This document shows positions 1 to 5,535 of a stretch of 5,541 bases of DNA, piece after piece. This DNA comes from JALOAR01 sp041649615 (GTDB lineage: Bacteria; Patescibacteriota; Minisyncoccia; UBA6257; Colwellbacteraceae): positions 1 through 5,541 of the forward strand of contig JBAZMT010000057.1 in NCBI GenBank assembly GCA_041649615.1, read 5' to 3'. The notes beneath the pieces are model-generated. The model saw only the letters and a list, made by a program, of their open reading frames with translations. It made no database searches and was not told the DNA's origin. The translations under genes were made by a program, and so were the position numbers. Each line of letters begins with the position of its first letter. The first letter of the stretch is position 1.

Positions 1-271
1 CTGACTGCAACTCGTCAACGTCTATTCCAAACTCTGCGAGCGCAGAGGCGACGGCATCGAAAAAGATGTCGAAGTCGGTGATGTCGCAGTCGTCGAAGTC
101 GCTCGTGGCGAGTGTTGCGTAGATCGGCGCGACCGACACGACGCGGCTCACCGTCTCGTCCATGAGCCCCTTGCCGGTGCGCAGCTCGTCAAGGTCCACA
201 TCGACCTTGACCTTGACTCGCGTCGTGATCGTGATGTCTACCTCTATCTCTACCTGCTTGGTGTCAGCCAT
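1..271 (-). CDS. Acidic beta-rich hypothetical protein, C-terminus beyond the window
   Basis: This is an open frame of 90 codons with no stop before the left edge, so the protein is partial. I do not recognise the family. It begins MADTKQVEIEVDITITT, and residues 7-27 alternate hydrophobic (V/I) with charged or polar residues, as in a long amphipathic beta strand. Residues 57-89 are very acidic, with repeated D/F pairs (SDFDDCDITDFDIFFD). No signal peptide or membrane segment is visible. The start is well supported: ATG is preceded by AAGGAG at 278-283 with 6-nt spacing. That ribosome site is made of the last codons of the upstream helicase (Phe-Lys-Glu-stop), with only 3 nt between the helicase stop and this ATG, so translation is probably coupled. 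An accessory role to the helicase is inferred from context only. Confidence 0.75.
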   Translation of the reverse strand, partial: MADTKQVEIEVDITITTRVKVKVDVDLDELRTGKGLMDETVSRVVSVAPIYATLATSDFDDCDITDFDIFFDAVASALAEFGIDVDELQS

Positions 272-274
272 CGT

Positions 275-1831
275 CTACTCCTTGAACCACTCGTTCAGCT
301 TCAAGCCCACGTCCCGCTCGAGCCCCAGCGCGGCGGCGACGAGGCCACCGCGGTTGTCACCCAGTAGCGGGTCGGTCGCTCGAGCCTCAGTCAAGAGCCT
401 GTCGAAAAGCGAGGCCTCAAACGGCACATCCGCGACGGCGACGTAAGTCATGACAGGCTGCGTCTGACTCATGCGGACGAGCCGACCCCTGGCCTGTACC
501 CAGCGGTCAACTTTCCATGGCATCTCGAGGAAAACCTGGAGACGACAGACCCGCGCGAGTATGTCCACGCCGGTCCCAAGAAGCTCGGTCGTCGCGGCGA
601 GCACCGTGCCGGAGGTGATGCTCCACTTGTCGATGGAGTTGTTGATCCACGCCTTCGAGCAATCGCCGTGCGCCGTGTAGCAAACAACGCGCGGGGTCTT
701 CCCAAGTACCTCGGCGATGCGCTCGACAGCGGCGTGGTGCCAGCACCAGACCAGCACACGCTCGCCGCTGGCGACAAGGTCACGGCAGAGGTCCGCGACA
801 GCCTCGAGCTTCGTCTCGGCGAGCATATTGCGAAGCGCCTGAATTTCTCCCAGCGCGAAGTGCGACGACGCTGGCTCACCGCTGTGCGTGCGAAGCGCCT
901 TCTGCAACTGGAAGACGGCATCTCCGATGTGCTTGGTCGTGGCGCGATCAACACGAACACCGACACGCTGGATCGTCTCCTCCGGCAGCTCATGCGCGAA
1001 GTCCGCAGCGGCGTAGCGGAGCACGAGACCGGCCATGCGAGCCTTCAACTCGGCGACGTTCGTCGGCAAGCCTGGCCGCAGCGCGTTGCGGCCGTCCCGC
1101 TCGGCGCCGCAGTATCGCTCGATGAAGGTGTTGTAGGAGCCCCAGCCTGTCGAAACAGCCGAGAGCGGGCCCCAGAGCCGATGAGCGCCGCCCGAAAGGA
1201 GTGTGGCGCTCGCGCCGATGACGCGGCGAGCTCCGCGGCAAAGCGCGTGGAGCCCGCCGGTTCGCGCCGCAGCAGTGTGGCCCATGTTGTGGACCTCGTC
1301 TACGACGACCAGCTCCGGCTGCCGTACCACCCCGAGCATCTCTCGCGCTGCGTCCTCGCCGGCCTCGGTGGCGAGGATGCCGCCTTGCCGCGCAACCGAC
1401 ACAATACGACCCCACTCGGCAACCGTCTCATGCGAAACAAGCAACCAATGGCGATCGGGCAGATCTTTGACCTGTTCCCGGTGAAGCACGCTACCGTGCT
1501 TGTCGAGGTAGCAGCGTTCGATGCGGAGGCGGCGATTGCCGAGGAGTTCGTATACGACGGTGACGCCGGCCCAGCGCACAATCTCCTCGAGCCAGGTGTT
1601 GAAGAGATGTGCTGGAACGACGAACGCAGCACGATCGTAGTTGAGCGCAACGGCGGTGACGACTGCTGTGGCACTTTTGCCGAGGCCGACGCTGAAGGAG
1701 TTGAGGTACGAGTCCTCGATCCCCCAGGAGACGCCTTCGATCTGGTAGCCGCGTAGTCGCCGACCTGCACGCGCACCACACGCATCAGCCGCGACCAATG
1801 CGGCATTCAGGCTGCCCAGCCGTGAATGCAC
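275..1831 (-). CDS. SNF2-like superfamily 2 helicase / DNA translocase
   Basis: A 518-residue ATP-dependent DNA translocase or helicase of superfamily 2. Motifs appear in order: LRGYQIEGVSW (26-36), the Q-like motif before the P-loop; Walker A VGLGKSAT (48-55); Ia VVPAHLFNTW (71-80); Walker B DEVH (178-181); III GASAT (206-210). In the second RecA lobe are RVLVWCWHH (358-366), motif V LLGTGVDI (417-424) and motif VI QARGRLVRMSQ (446-456). The motif VI form Q-x2-GR-x2-R-x2-Q and the short length match the compact SNF2-like helicases common in phages, rather than chromatin remodellers. All key ATPase residues are present. The frame stays open up to a GTG at 1873, but GTG 1831 is preferred: it has GGCGAGGG 7 nt upstream, and the longer version would overlap the proposed -10 and spacer. 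It is transcribed away from the ATPase gene and probably acts in replication, recombination or fork repair; the substrate cannot be told. Confidence 0.9.
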   Translation of the reverse strand: MHSRLGSLNAALVAADACGARAGRRLRGYQIEGVSWGIEDSYLNSFSVGLGKSATAVVTAVALNYDRAAFVVPAHLFNTWLEEIVRWAGVTVVYELLGNRRLRIERCYLDKHGSVLHREQVKDLPDRHWLLVSHETVAEWGRIVSVARQGGILATEAGEDAAREMLGVVRQPELVVVDEVHNMGHTAAARTGGLHALCRGARRVIGASATLLSGGAHRLWGPLSAVSTGWGSYNTFIERYCGAERDGRNALRPGLPTNVAELKARMAGLVLRYAAADFAHELPEETIQRVGVRVDRATTKHIGDAVFQLQKALRTHSGEPASSHFALGEIQALRNMLAETKLEAVADLCRDLVASGERVLVWCWHHAAVERIAEVLGKTPRVVCYTAHGDCSKAWINNSIDKWSITSGTVLAATTELLGTGVDILARVCRLQVFLEMPWKVDRWVQARGRLVRMSQTQPVMTYVAVADVPFEASLFDRLLTEARATDPLLGDNRGGLVAAALGLERDVGLKLNEWFKE

Positions 1832-1853
1832 CTTGTGTCCCTCGCCAACAAGA

Positions 1854-1883
1854 ACCCTACTGGCAGCAGTCACATCGTGTCAA
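1854..1883 (-). promoter_or_regulatory. Promoter for the helicase operon, with its ribosome site
   Basis: On the minus strand a perfect -35 TTGACA (1878-1883) is followed by an 18-nt spacer and TAGGGT (1854-1859), which keeps the T, A and final T most important in a -10. Seven nt further on lies GGCGAGGG (1839-1846), then 7 nt and GTG 1831. The predicted leader is therefore very short, beginning at or next to the ribosome site. The same plan occurs for the divergent gene. The T-run of the minus-strand terminator touches the -35. Confidence 0.6.
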
Positions 1884-1884
1884 C

Positions 1885-1921
1885 AAAAAAGCGACGCCCC
1901 GCATGGGCTGTGCGGGGCGTC
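1885..1921 (-). terminator. Intrinsic terminator read leftward, upstream of the helicase promoter
   Basis: There is a perfect 11-bp stem, GACGCCCCGCA (1893-1903) with TGCGGGGCGTC (1911-1921), and a 7-nt loop. On the minus strand it is followed after two bases by six T residues (1885-1890), the classic intrinsic terminator form. The plus-strand side lacks a T-run. Because it sits just upstream of the helicase -35, it would stop leftward transcription arriving from beyond about 1921 rather than end a known gene. It may insulate the helicase promoter, stop antisense transcription, or end a short RNA. Confidence 0.75.
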
Positions 1922-2010
1922 AATGGCGGGGACCTTGGAATGCAAGCAAAAGATCTCACAACCGCATACAAAAGTCAATACCCTAACGCCGCAAGATACT
2001 CAGGCGATCT

Positions 2011-2033
2011 GCACAGCGAAATGTTCGCTGCGC
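2011..2033. promoter_or_regulatory. Palindromic operator candidate next to the ATPase promoter
   Basis: CAGCGAA (2014-2020) and TTCGCTG (2024-2030) form a perfect 7-bp inverted repeat around ATG. GC at 2011-2012 and GC at 2032-2033 extend it past one mismatch. It ends directly against the -35 at 2034, where a dimeric helix-turn-helix regulator would typically bind. It could also form a small hairpin, but no T-run follows, so a terminator is unlikely. Confidence 0.45.
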
Positions 2034-2063
2034 TTGACCTGCCGGTTGCGACCCCTGTACCCT
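2034..2063 (+). promoter_or_regulatory. Promoter for the RepA-like ATPase, with its ribosome site
   Basis: TTGACC (2034-2039), an 18-nt spacer and TACCCT (2058-2063) are followed after 7 nt by GGCGAGGG (2071-2078). This is the same spacing and ribosome-site sequence as the divergent helicase promoter, which strengthens both calls. GGCGAGGG is 6 nt from an in-frame TTG (2085) and 12 nt from ATG 2091. Confidence 0.55.
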
Positions 2064-2090
2064 GAACCTCGGCGAGGGCACGCCTTGGGC

Positions 2091-3470
2091 ATGAAGGACG
2101 ATCCAGACATCGTCAGGCTTCCGAGCGCCTGGACGATGGAACACAAACGCGCGCAGCGCGAAATCCAACTCGAAGCGATCTGGGAGGCGCACAACCGGCC
2201 GTACTCGACGGCGCTCGGTCAGGGCGACTCTCTCTTCGCTGACTACGCAAAGAAAGGAGACTGGGCCGTGCAAAATTGGGTGGTCGAGAACTTGTTCCTC
2301 GAGGGACACATCGGGCTCCTAGTCGGCGACGCCGGGACCGGAAAGTCGCTTGCGTGCCTGGACCTCATGATCGCGGTGGCAAGCGGCAGGAAGTGGCTCC
2401 AGCACTTCGAGTGCATGACATCGCCGGTCGTGTACCTGGCTGGCGAAGGGAAGGTCGCCGAGAACATGTCACACTTCGCCGGGCTGCTCCTGGGCCGCGG
2501 CGAGAGCCATGCCGAGTTCATGCGGTACTTCGCGAGCCGGGTCCACATCATCACGCCGTCGAGCATGGGCATGAGCCCTGACGCGCCGCTCTCGAGCGAG
2601 GCGTGGTGGGCGAACGTGCAGGCGCTGGTCACCTCGACGTTTCCGAGAGAGGCGCGGCCCCGGCTGTGGGTCCTTGACCCGCTGCTGGCGTTGATCAACT
2701 CGACCGACAAGGCAGACGACGTGCGGCCCTTTGTAGCCAGATGTAGGTGGCTTGCCGAACAGACCAGTGGCTACGTGTTGTGGGCTCACCATAACAACAA
2801 AATGGCTGGACCGCAAACTTCTCGTCGTCAGCGGATACGCGGAGAGTCGATGCTCGTGAACCTGTTTGATGACGTGCTGGTCGCAGAAAACGCTGAAGAA
2901 CCTAACCTCTTCCACCTCTACGCGAATAAGCTGAAGCGTGGCTCCACCGATGACTCAAAACCCATGTGTCACGTCTCCCGCATCTTTACCGACATCAGCG
3001 AACACACCTTCCAGCGCGTGCTCGCCGAAATGGGTGTGCAACGCACCGGAGAGGAGTCGCCCAAGTCGATCAAGCAGATCACGCTTCGCTACATTCCCTA
3101 CTCTGCGGAGCTGCATCAGAAGGAGGACGAGTCGGGCGAGGTCGAGGCGCCTCGGCGGAACGTGACCGACAAGCCGCCGAAGGAGAAACCGGAAGAAGCC
3201 GAAGCACAACCCGCTGCGGACACCTCGAGCTGGGACCAGGACCAGCAGCGGATCTGGAACGTGCTGACCGTCTCGGACGAGTTCTATACAACCTCTGGAA
3301 TGCAACGGGTGCTTCGCGACAACCTAGGCGTCGAGATGTCCACGACCAAGATCCAGGCCCGTTTCGATGCTCTCGAGGCTCTCGGACTCGTCGGACATAA
3401 GACATTGACCCCGACCACAGAACAGCCGCGAAGACACGGAACAGGGTACAATCTAAAATCTCGGTTCTAG
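2091..3470 (+). CDS. RepA/AAA_25-like RecA-fold replication ATPase with C-terminal winged-helix-like domain
   Basis: A 459-residue protein. After a charged N-terminal region, NWVVENLFLEGHIGLLVGD leads into Walker A GDAGTGKS (79-86). VVYLAGEG (113-120) supplies a likely catalytic Glu119. LWVLDPL (192-198) is Walker B with Asp196. HHNNK (233-237) and RGESMLVN (250-257) match the HHxxK and following motifs of RepA-type hexameric helicases (AAA_25 / KaiC-RecA fold). Residues 345-378 are a charged E/K/P-rich linker. Residues 381-459 look like a winged helix (TTSGMQRVLRDNLG, then a long helix and GYNL), a probable DNA-binding module. The likely role is replicative helicase, helicase loader or initiator. 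ATG 2091 was chosen, but TTG 2085 is better spaced from GGCGAGGG and aligns with the helicase GTG. The frame is open back to 1833 without support. An origin-like region follows directly. Confidence 0.85.
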   Translation: MKDDPDIVRLPSAWTMEHKRAQREIQLEAIWEAHNRPYSTALGQGDSLFADYAKKGDWAVQNWVVENLFLEGHIGLLVGDAGTGKSLACLDLMIAVASGRKWLQHFECMTSPVVYLAGEGKVAENMSHFAGLLLGRGESHAEFMRYFASRVHIITPSSMGMSPDAPLSSEAWWANVQALVTSTFPREARPRLWVLDPLLALINSTDKADDVRPFVARCRWLAEQTSGYVLWAHHNNKMAGPQTSRRQRIRGESMLVNLFDDVLVAENAEEPNLFHLYANKLKRGSTDDSKPMCHVSRIFTDISEHTFQRVLAEMGVQRTGEESPKSIKQITLRYIPYSAELHQKEDESGEVEAPRRNVTDKPPKEKPEEAEAQPAADTSSWDQDQQRIWNVLTVSDEFYTTSGMQRVLRDNLGVEMSTTKIQARFDALEALGLVGHKTLTPTTEQPRRHGTGYNLKSRF

Positions 3471-3478
3471 ATCTAAAA
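3451..3478 (+). repeat. Direct repeat ATCTAAAA at 20-bp spacing across the ATPase stop
   Basis: ATCTAAAA occurs at 3451-3458 and 3471-3478, each followed by CTCG (after one extra T in the first copy). The repeat distance is 20 bp, about two helical turns, so both copies face the same side of the DNA. They straddle the stop codon and open the AT-rich region. They may be binding sites, but two 8-mers in AT-rich sequence are weak evidence alone. Confidence 0.4.
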
Positions 3479-3593
3479 CTCGCCAAAATTTAGCTCAAAA
3501 ATCATCGTTTTCCCGATTCTTCAATAATTCCTAAGTAGTTATCTCGAAAAATATAAGGTGCTTAGGGGGTGCTTGTGGTAGTTGCTCGCGTAA

Positions 3594-3754
3594 CACTGCG
3601 GGTTCTTTGTGAAATCCCGAATAGCTGCGTGCGAGCCGCCGTAGGCGGCGAGGGGAAGGGGTACGCTACGGCGCTGTGCCCCAAATGGCACAGCGCCTAG
3701 CGTACCCCTCCCTCCACGCGGCGTCAAGAGGGATTTCACTTAGAACCCTGCGTG
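3594..3754. repeat. 161-bp nested inverted-repeat element, potential three-way junction
   Basis: The outer arms pair GTGAAATCCC (3609-3618) with GGGATTTCAC (3730-3739), GGGTTCT (3600-3606) with AGAACCC (3742-3748), and CAC (3594-3596) with GTG (3752-3754). Short unpaired TT and TGC-like gaps separate them. Inside, GCGTG (3627-3631) can pair with CACGC (3715-3719), enclosing two hairpins: GCCGCC-gta-GGCGGC (3635-3649) and the long stem at 3658-3708. Such layered pairing implies selection for structure in RNA or single-stranded DNA, or a small palindromic mobile unit. No reading frame explains it. Confidence 0.7.
3658..3708. repeat. Long hairpin, 22 base pairs with one bulge
   Basis: GGGGTACGCTA (3658-3668) pairs with TAGCGTACCCC (3698-3708). 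After a single bulged C at 3669, GGCGCTGTGCC (3670-3680) pairs with GGCACAGCGCC (3687-3697) around a 6-nt loop. Neither strand has a T-run after the stem, so it is not a standard intrinsic terminator. A single-strand initiation site, structured RNA or protein-binding cruciform are possible readings. Confidence 0.8.
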
Positions 3755-3769
3755 CCGCGAAAACGACCA

Positions 3770-3842
3770 AAAATTCGATGAAATTTTCATCGAATTTTCC
3801 CTCGAAACCGGAGAACGTCGAAAACGCCACTTTTCGATGAAA
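3770..3842. promoter_or_regulatory. 29-bp palindrome plus third copy of the TTCGATGAAA motif
   Basis: AAAATTCGATGAAA (3770-3783) and its exact inverse TTTCATCGAATTTT (3785-3798) flank a single central T at 3784. The half-site TTCGATGAAA recurs in direct orientation at 3833-3842. Perfect 14-bp arms and an extra half-site point to a dimeric DNA-binding protein, either a repressor or an initiator with iteron-like sites. Candidate binders encoded nearby are the small winged-helix protein and the ATPase C-terminal domain. Confidence 0.6.
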
Positions 3843-3910
3843 ACTCCGTCGACGCGAAAAACACGCTCGAGCGACGAACAGTGGGCGGGCACCGCACACC
3901 CTTCCCCGCG

Positions 3911-3958
3911 AATGCAACTCCAGACCGAAAATCGTCGAAAAGAGGAAACGGTTGCATT
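3911..3958. repeat. Inverted repeat AATGCAAC / GTTGCATT overlapping a -35
   Basis: AATGCAAC (3911-3918) and its exact inverse GTTGCATT (3951-3958) are 40 bp apart centre to centre, about four helical turns. The right copy covers the proposed -35 (3952-3957). The arrangement would suit looping or repression at this promoter, although an 8-bp match could be chance. Confidence 0.3.
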
Positions 3959-3980
3959 TCCCCGAGGCCCCCGGTATCGT
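3952..3980 (+). promoter_or_regulatory. Possible leaderless promoter for the small winged-helix gene
   Basis: TTGCAT (3952-3957), a 17-nt spacer and TATCGT (3975-3980) end 6 nt before GTG 3987. Transcription would then start at or next to the start codon and explain the absence of any Shine-Dalgarno sequence. It decides the start chosen for the downstream gene. Confidence 0.4.
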
Positions 3981-3986
3981 CGGGAC

Positions 3987-4325
3987 GTGCCGGAGATCTT
4001 CCGAGAGCTGAAAAAGGTTGACACGAAGATCGAGGAGGAGCTCGCCCGCTCACGGGAGGCGCTCTCCCCCCTGCTCGAGGCGCGAGAGGCGATCGTGCGG
4101 GAAGGTCTGAAACCGACCGACCTGCTGACAGGTCAAGCCGATCTCATCCTCGCGCTCGCCACCACTCGAGCACCTGCTGGTTTCACAATGAGCGAGGCCT
4201 ACTGCCACGTCCGAGACAACCTGGGCCCCACGGTGAAACCGAACCAAGTCTCCGCATGGCTCACCAAGCTCACCAAGCGAGGCAAGCTCATCAAGAGGAA
4301 GAGAGGGTTCTATGCACTTCCGTGA
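3987..4325 (+). CDS. Small coiled-coil / winged-helix DNA-binding-like protein
   Basis: From the preferred GTG start this is 112 residues. Residues 2-38 are highly charged and helical with heptad-like leucines (FRELKKVDTKIEEELARSRE), a likely dimerising coiled coil. Residues 47-112 look like a winged helix: helix QADLILALATT, then FTMSEAYCHVRDNLG, a recognition-type helix (PNQVSAWLTKLTKRGKLI), and a short basic wing KRKRGFYALP at the end. It resembles the C-terminal domain of the upstream ATPase, sharing RDNLG at the same place. The frame stays open to ATG 3837 (162 residues) with a second ATG at 3912, but neither has a ribosome site. The extra codons have clearly lower third-position GC, and ATG 3837 lies inside a TTCGATGAAA repeat copy. 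A regulator or initiator accessory protein is inferred. The stop overlaps the next gene by 14 nt. Confidence 0.65.
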   Translation: MPEIFRELKKVDTKIEEELARSREALSPLLEAREAIVREGLKPTDLLTGQADLILALATTRAPAGFTMSEAYCHVRDNLGPTVKPNQVSAWLTKLTKRGKLIKRKRGFYALP

Positions 4326-4989
4326 TCGTCCTACGTGTGCGACGTGTACGTTCTTCAATACCGCTGACCCGACACGCATCACGATGCCGATGGCCCAGCG
4401 GATGTGGACGAAGTCGGAAGAGGCTGGCGGTGTGTGCGAACGAGCCTCGATACCGTTCCGTTCGCCGAGCTCTGCCGTCTGCGCCTGCTACGAAGGCCCT
4501 GCGCTGCCATGGTGGTGGAAGCTCACGCCGTACACCGAGCTCCGTGTCCGTAAAGCGCTCGCCCAGGAAGCGCTTGACACGATGGCGTCAGTGCGAGACG
4601 ATGCTGCTGTTCTCCGCTGCGCGCTCTCCGGTGCGTGGCGTCGCGCGGTCGAAGCGCGGGCAAGGTCGCACGAGCTGTGGGCAGTCTTGACGCCCGCACT
4701 GCGAGGCGGCTCCCTGCCCGACGCGCCCGTGTGGCGGGACAGATTCACCAACGTTACGATCTCCATCAGCCGCTGGCTTCAAGGCATCGGTGACATGGCC
4801 GCGCTGCACGCGATCCAGGAGGCCGGCGTGGAGAGCCTCGGCATCATCATGCCGGAGCGCGACACCGGCACGCCCTGCGAACGCTGCGGTGAGAGCATGG
4901 AGTCGATCGAGCACGTCGACCCGGCGACCAAGGAGACGATCTGCCGCAAGTGCGCGCTCAAGATCGGCCTCGTCGAGGTCGTGCCATGA
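4312..4989 (+). CDS. Cysteine-rich protein with C-terminal zinc-ribbon-like motif
   Basis: A 225-residue protein of unknown function. The N-terminal part carries C9-x2-C12, C42 and C57-x-C59 with neighbouring aromatics (PTCATCTFFN, VCACYEG), a spacing typical of small metal-binding folds seen in many phage hypotheticals. The middle (75-170) is helical, with W109, W123, W141 and W155. Residues 189-214 hold C-x2-C ... C-x2-C (CERCGE ... CRKC) with an 18-residue loop, a zinc-ribbon or treble-clef-like knuckle. No signal peptide or membrane helix is visible. The start ATG overlaps the preceding stop and has a purine-rich ribosome site (GAGAGGG, 4301-4307) inside the upstream gene, so translation is probably coupled. 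The end overlaps the next start as ATGA. A nucleic-acid or protein-binding role is plausible but not shown. Confidence 0.8.
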   Translation: MHFRDRPTCATCTFFNTADPTRITMPMAQRMWTKSEEAGGVCERASIPFRSPSSAVCACYEGPALPWWWKLTPYTELRVRKALAQEALDTMASVRDDAAVLRCALSGAWRRAVEARARSHELWAVLTPALRGGSLPDAPVWRDRFTNVTISISRWLQGIGDMAALHAIQEAGVESLGIIMPERDTGTPCERCGESMESIEHVDPATKETICRKCALKIGLVEVVP

Positions 4990-5525
4990 GCCGCAACCTC
5001 CCAGAGCAGAAACCACAGCCGCTCGTGAGTCTCCGTATCGTCGACCAGGACAAGGACCCATCCCTGCCGGTCGAGGAGCGCATAGACGTCGAGAAGACCC
5101 GCTGGGCACATGAGGTCGTCACCAAGGGAGGCAAGGAGCTGCCACTGCTCGTGACGTCCACCCAGCAGCAGATGTGCCTCATCGTGCCGACGCCGCTCGA
5201 GGTCGCCGCGGTGGAGCAGATCATGCGCTCGGGCCTCGGGCTCTGCGGTGCCTGCGTGCATTGCGACTATGCCGGCGGGCAGGAGCGCCTCATCCACGGC
5301 GCAGCGTGGGAGGCATACGAACGGATGCGCGGCCACGTCGAGAATCTTCCACCATGGCGAAACCTCGGTTTTTGCGATGCGAAAGGCTGCTACGTCGCAG
5401 TGAACAGCCTCGCAACTTTCGATGATGGAACCGGGCAAGCACCATGTGTTGACTTTCGCGAGCGACTTGTGCGAAAGTTCCTACGGTCCGTTGGTGGACT
5501 CATCAAGCGTGTCAGTGACATCTAA
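4986..5525 (+). CDS. Cysteine-rich hypothetical protein
   Basis: A 179-residue protein of unknown function. Residues 1-60 are polar and charged (SLRIVDQDKDPSLPVEE). Residues 65-82 are amphipathic (LIVPTPLEVAAVEQIM). C87-x2-C90-x2-C93 (CGACVHC) is followed by GFC130, GC135 and PC154VDF, so six cysteines may bind zinc or an iron-sulphur cluster. The C-terminal 25 residues are a basic amphipathic helix (RERLVRKFLRSVGGLIKR). ATG 4986 was chosen over the longer frame from 4950 because it forms an ATGA overlap with the previous stop and has GAGG (4975-4978) 7 nt upstream. Tandem placement with another cysteine-rich protein suggests that the two act together or are distant relatives. No close family was recognised. 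Confidence 0.8.
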   Translation: MSRNLPEQKPQPLVSLRIVDQDKDPSLPVEERIDVEKTRWAHEVVTKGGKELPLLVTSTQQQMCLIVPTPLEVAAVEQIMRSGLGLCGACVHCDYAGGQERLIHGAAWEAYERMRGHVENLPPWRNLGFCDAKGCYVAVNSLATFDDGTGQAPCVDFRERLVRKFLRSVGGLIKRVSDI

Positions 5526-5535
5526 GGAGAGTGAA

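Larger units (their letters stand above)
3471..3986. other. Non-coding, repeat-rich region; candidate replication origin
   Basis: This 516-bp gap holds no credible gene. It starts with a strongly AT-rich stretch (about 3471-3556) in an otherwise GC-rich window, suitable as a DNA-unwinding element. GGTGCTT then appears at 3557-3563 and 3568-3574, an 11-bp period equal to one helical turn. Next come the nested inverted-repeat element (3594-3754), a 29-bp palindrome (3770-3798), scattered copies of CGAAAA, and a promoter-like sequence at the right end. Placement directly after a RepA-like ATPase gene fits an origin or its single-strand initiation sites. No DnaA-box cluster was recognised. Origin function is inferred, not shown. 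Confidence 0.4.

Noticed and set aside
668..1756. Long plus-strand open frame of 362 codons
   Set aside because: It lies antisense to the helicase, whose motifs are intact and in order. It has no recognisable domain and no ribosome site; long antisense frames are expected in GC-rich genes.
1831..1873. Longer helicase start at GTG 1873
   Set aside because: There is no ribosome site, and the extra 14 codons would cover the -10 and most of the spacer of the proposed promoter.
1833..2090. N-terminal extension of the ATPase upstream of 2091
   Set aside because: The frame would run through the terminator hairpin, palindrome and both promoters, and the extra residues show no domain. GGCGAGGG marks a start at 2085-2091.
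2243..2710. Minus-strand open frames opposite the ATPase gene
   Set aside because: They are antisense to conserved Walker A and B regions and have no motifs of their own.
3658..3708. Intrinsic terminator after the ATPase gene
   Set aside because: Neither strand has a T-run following the stem, and the hairpin is almost 190 nt past the stop codon.
3594..3754. MITE or small insertion element
   Set aside because: The arms resemble terminal inverted repeats, but no target-site duplication is visible next to them. It is kept only as an alternative reading of the structured element.
3588..3760. Integron attC site
   Set aside because: The size and symmetry fit loosely, but the paired RYYYAAC / GTTRRRY core sites are not present at the ends.
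3539..4053. Minus-strand open frames across the repeat region
   Set aside because: The translations are low-complexity R/S/F-rich sequences driven by the palindromes, without ribosome sites or coherent domains.
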